Below the pieces are notes generated by a model. That model was not told the origin of the DNA, did not search any database, and saw only the letters and a program-made list of their open reading frames with translations. Both the position numbers and the translations under genes were made by a program. DNA of 64,000 bases. It comes from Bilabrum cf. latius. Lineage: Eukaryota > Bigyra: Bicosoecida > Bigyra > Bicosoecida. Positions 60,278 to 64,000 of the stretch are shown here, in pieces (the stretch's first letter is position 1; every line of letters begins with the position of its first letter). The stretch lies in NCBI GenBank assembly GCA_965178125.1, contig OZ237745.1, forward strand, positions 1,288,735 to 1,352,734. Direction: 5' to 3'.

Positions 60278-61317
60278 TTTTTGTCGAAAAAATGCGCGCG
60301 ACGATCTCGGCAACCAGATGAGATATGAGGACCGTTCAAACTGCATCGGGACGGCCTGGGGGTACAATGTGGGGCAAATGTTCCCCAGGTTCCGTTTTGA
60401 CCGCGCGGCGACAATATGGCTGGACGAAGATTGTCATGCAGAAAAAATGCGCGCAACGATCTCGGCAACCAGATGAGATATGAAGACCGTTCAAACTGCA
60501 TCGGGACGGCCTGGGGGTACAATGTTAGGCAAATGTTCCCCAGGTTCCGTTTTGACCGCGCGGCGACAATATGGCTGGACGAAGATTGTCATGCAGAAAA
60601 AATGCGCGCGACGATCTCGGCAACCAGATGAGATATGAAGACCGTTCAAACTGCATCGGGACGGCCTGGGACCACAACTGGGGGCAAATGTTCCCCAGGT
60701 TCCGTTTATACCGCGCGGCGACAATATGGCTGGACGAAGATTGTCATGCAGAAAAAATGCGCGCGGCGATCTCGGCAACCAGATGAGATATGAAGACCGT
60801 TCAAACTGCATCGGGACGGCCTGGGACCACAACTGGGGGCAAATGTTCCCCAGGTTCCGTTTATACCGCGCGGCGACAATATGGCTGGACGAAGATTGTC
60901 ATGCAGAAAAAATGCGCGCGACGATCTCGGCAACCAGATGAGATATGAAGACCGTTCATACTGCATCGGGACGGCCTGGGGGTACAATGTTAGGCAAATG
61001 TTCCCCAGATTCCGTTTTGACCGCGCGGCGACAGTATGGGGGGACGAAGATTTTCAGGCAGAAAAAATGCGCGCGGCGATCTCGGCAACCACAGGAGATA
61101 TGAAGACCGTTCAAACTGCATCGGGACGGCCTGGGACCACAACAGGGGGCAAATGTTCCCCAGGTTCCGTTTATACCGCGCGGCGACAGTATGGTGGGAC
61201 GAAGATTGTCATGCAGAAAAAATGCGCGCGGCGATCTCGGCAACCAGATGAGATATGAAGACCGTTCAAACTGCATCGGGACGGCCTGGGACCACAACTG
61301 GGGGCAAATGTTCCCCG
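60278..61317 (+). repeat. 155-bp satellite, subfamily B (unit 2)
   Basis: Same copies in the same order as 57196-58235, shifted by 3,082 bp. Confidence 0.95.
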
Positions 61318-61615
61318 TGATTCTATTACATCAAGCATTGCAAGTATGGGGTTTGCACACCTACATGGTTGGGTTTGCATACGTACATGGGTTCGGGTTA
61401 GGTAAGAGGTTTTCCTTAGGGGCGTTCATTAGCTGTAAATGAGATTTCTTGATTTCAGCCGTTCATTCGCACTTTGAGTCATCATCATGTGTCATGTGTG
61501 CGAAGTTTGGAGAATGGCTGGCACACAGCTCTCGAGCAATCGAGCAATACAAGTAAGTGCTCATCTGGTCGGCGCCACGCCCACAGTGACTGGGTGACTG
61601 GCGATCTTCATTAAT

Positions 61616-62082
61616 GTCAGAAAACCAAGTACCGTAAATGATACAGTGCAATAATGCAAACTCATGAATCAGCAAATCGAATTTGCAACTCCCCCACAAA
61701 GGGGCAAGGCTAGGAATAGGGTGTATGTCATATACCGGCGAGAGGAGGTTGGCCCCGAAAATTGGGTGGATTTTTTAATCATGTCAGAAAACCAAGTACC
61801 GTAAATGATACAGTGCAATAATGCAAACTCATGAATCAGCAAATCAAATTTGCAACTCCCCCACAAAGGGGCAAGGCTAGGAATAGGGTGTATGTCATAT
61901 ACCGGCGAGAGGAGGTTGGCCCCGAAAATTGGGTGGATTTTTTAATCATGTCAGAAAACCAAGTACCGTAAATGATACAGTGCAATAATGCAAACTCATG
62001 AATCAGCAAATCGAATTTGCAACTCCCCCACAAAGGGGCAAGGCTAGGAATAGGGTGCATGTCACAGACCGGTAAGAGTGAG
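61616..62082 (+). repeat. 167-bp tandem repeat (unit 2)
   Basis: Same as 58534-59000, shifted by 3,082 bp, including the single-base difference between its first two copies. Confidence 0.92.
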
Positions 62083-62355
62083 ACTTGGTTGAAAATTATG
62101 AAACTCCGAGTAATTCCAGGGAACAGAGGTGCGTAGACATCATGTGGAAGGTGTAAGGCATTGGACATATTTCCGGGCTGAGAAAACATGGATCAAAGAT
62201 TCGGGCTAGCCCAAACATTTGCGCAAGTCCCGATAGCTCAGCAACCAGATGCGGCATGAGTGCGTTTGAATATGCATTCTATAAAAATGCCACGCCGGGC
62301 TACTTCGGCAATCCGAGATCACATATCCTGGAACACATGGATTTCATGGCTCTGA

Positions 62356-63099
62356 CTCTACCATTCGCCGTGATGCATGCTGGTGGTCAAACTGCGTCGC
62401 AGCACATGCCTGTGGGTCTGGAGCACCTCCATGATACAGTCCGAGGGCACAGTGAGGGCAGGAAGGGGTGTGAAATTCGACTCCGAGTTCGAAAAGTAAC
62501 CGACGCGAAAGCAGTCGTGACCCGGCCATGACGAAGCCGCAGCCATCAACGACCAGTATCGGCTGAGATATGGACCATTAAACACCCAAATATGCCACTT
62601 TCGTAACCCTAGCTATACGGAGAACGCCGATTTCTCGGCCCACAGACAGGATGTGCGTGCTATACGATGCGGGTTAGATAGGCCGGAGTCGGAACTAGTC
62701 GAGACGACGCGGGCACATGTTCGCTTGCAATCCGGAATCAGATAGGAGCAGGTAAACTGGTTCGGCTCTACCATTCGCCGTGATGCATGCTGGTGGCCAA
62801 ACTGCGTCGCAGCACATGCCTGTGGGTCTGGAGCACCTCCATGATACAGTCCGAGGGCACAGTGAGGGCAGGAAGGGGTGTGAAATTCGACTCCGAGTTC
62901 GAAAAGTAACCGACGCGAAAGCAGTCGTGACCCGGCTATGACGAAGCCGCAGCCATCAACGACCAGTATCGGCTGAGATATGGACCATTAAACACCCAAA
63001 TATGCCACTTTCGTAACCCTAGCTATACGGAGAACGCCGATTTCTCGGCCCACAGACAGGATGTGCGTGCTATACGATGCGGGTTAGATAGGCCGGAGT
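62356..63099 (+). repeat. Pair of 334-bp direct repeats (unit 2)
   Basis: Copies at 62356-62689 and 62766-63099 with the same 76-bp spacer and the same telomere breakpoint as in unit 1. Confidence 0.92.
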
Positions 63100-63684
63100 T
63101 AGGGTTAGGGTTAGGTTAGGGTAGGGGTTAGGGTTAGGGTTAGGGTTAGGGTTAGGGTTAGGGTTAGGGTTAGGGTTAGGGTTAGGGTTAGGTTAGGGTT
63201 AGGGTTAGGGTTAGGGTTAGGGTTAGGGTTAGGGTTAGGGTTAGGGTTAGGGTTAGGGTTAGGGTTAGGGTTAGGGTTAGGGTTAGGGTTAGGGTTAGGG
63301 TTAGGGTTAGGGTTAGGGTTAGGGTTAGGGTTAGGGTTAGGGTTAGGGTTAGGGTTAGGGTTAGGGTTAGGGTTAGGGTTAGGGTTAGGGTTAGGGTTAG
63401 GGTTAGGGTTAGGGTTAGGGTTAGGGTTAGGGTTAGGGTTAGGGTTAGGGTTAGGGTTAGGGTTAGGGTTAGGGTTAGGGTTAGGGTTAGGGTTAGGGTT
63501 AGGGTTAGGGTTAGGGTTAGGGTTAGGGTTAGGGTTAGGGTTAGGGTTAGGGTTAGGGTTAGGGTTAGGGTTAGGGTTAGGGTTAGGGTTAGGGTTAGGG
63601 TTAGGGTTAGGGTTAGGGTTAGGGTTAGGGTTAGGGTTAGGGTTAGGGTTAGGGTTAGGGTTAGGGTTAGGGTTAGGGTTAGGG
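63099..63684 (+). repeat. Telomere array 4
   Basis: About 97 TTAGGG units, the longest array here, with the irregular units of array 3 at its left end. It is again followed by the junction sequence, so it is not the terminal telomere. Confidence 0.97.
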
Positions 63685-64000
63685 TATCTAATATAAAGTC
63701 AGGGACAGGGTCGGGGAAAAAATATTTTCATCTTCAATATTTGTCGAAAAACGACGTGCTACGATCTCGGCAACTACAGGTGATATGAAGACCGTTCAAA
63801 CTGCATCGGGACGGCCTGGGGGCACAACATGGGCCAAATGTTCCCCAGGTTCCGTTCTGGCCGCGCGGCGCCGATATGGGTGTATGAAGAATTTCACACC
63901 GAAAAACGACGTGCTACGATCTCGGCAACTACAGGTGATATGAAGACCGTTCAAACTGCATCGGGACGGCCTGGGGGCACAACATGGGCCAAATGTTCCC
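63685..64000 (+). repeat. Junction copy 4 and 155-bp satellite, subfamily C (runs off edge)
   Basis: Junction TATCTAATATAAAGTCAGGG, then a satellite with AAAAACGACGTGCTACGATC recurring after 155 bp, GAAGACCGTTCAAACTGCAT and GGACGGCCTGGG. It is closer to B in the middle of the unit (CAAACTGCATCGGGACGG) and closer to A elsewhere (GCGCGGCGCC). The window ends inside the second copy. Confidence 0.93.

Larger units (their letters stand above)
60225..63306 (+). repeat. 3,082-bp subtelomeric macro-repeat, unit 2
   Basis: Repeats 57143-60224: junction at 60225, subfamily-B satellite 60278-61317, 167-bp repeats from 61616, 334-bp copies at 62356-62689 and 62766-63099, then telomere repeats with the same irregular units. 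The array then runs on far beyond the length of array 3. Confidence 0.95.

Overview
This is a nuclear chromosome segment from a unicellular eukaryote (protist) with a non-standard genetic code, running from gene-rich core on the left into a layered subtelomere on the right. The eukaryotic calls are unambiguous: TRRAP/Tra1, the exosome nuclease DIS3, canonical poly(A) polymerase, ACBD6, the ciliary protein DRC9/IQCG, short GT-AG introns and TTAGGG telomere repeats. DRC9 implies a lineage with motile cilia or flagella. I cannot name the taxon.

The main result is that UAG is a sense codon, almost certainly glutamine, while UAA and UGA are the stops. Read with the standard code, nearly every gene looks like a string of short ORFs. 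In each of these genes the interruptions I checked are TAG in one unchanging frame, and the gene finally ends at TAA or TGA. At conserved positions TAG falls where homologues carry Gln (DIS3 RNB domain, an MFS transporter, a GH28 enzyme, a ZC2HC1-type protein). With this code the window holds about thirteen compact genes with very few introns.

Layout. 1-19295 (-): 5' part of a giant TRRAP/Tra1 gene, nearly all one 18.8-kb exon, running off the left edge in the FAT region. 19639-21011 (+): DRC9. 21206-22189 (+): short-repeat protein, possibly axonemal. 22371-25136 (+): poly(A) polymerase. 25185-26900 (-): C2HC zinc-finger protein. 27313-28617 (+): secreted GH28 pectinase-like enzyme. 28735-30606 (-): MFS sugar-type transporter. 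30887-31855 (+): unknown basic protein. 32129-33760 (-): coiled-coil protein. 34014-35201 (-): ACBD6-like. 35475-39995 (-): large unknown Ser-rich protein. 40159-44001 (+): DIS3.

Right of DIS3 the sequence becomes a stack of former chromosome ends. A 43-bp minisatellite leads into telomere array 1 (44372-44930), then a 155-bp satellite, a 22-bp satellite of about 120 copies, and an island of two large unrecognised divergent genes (49797-51332 minus, 52213 onward plus) with a tRNA-like Pol III element between them. The plus gene is cut by telomere array 2 (56936-57142), and its frame runs on through the telomere because UAG is sense. Then come two near-identical 3,082-bp units (57143-60224 and 60225-63306), each made of 155-bp satellite, subtelomeric sequence and telomere array. 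The last long array (to 63684) is followed by a third 155-bp subfamily leaving the window. All four arrays have the G-rich strand on plus, so the physical chromosome end lies to the right.

Functionally, the core is ordinary housekeeping (chromatin co-activation, RNA 3'-end formation and decay, cilia, lipid binding, sugar use). The unusual biology is the code and the repeated building of chromosome ends.
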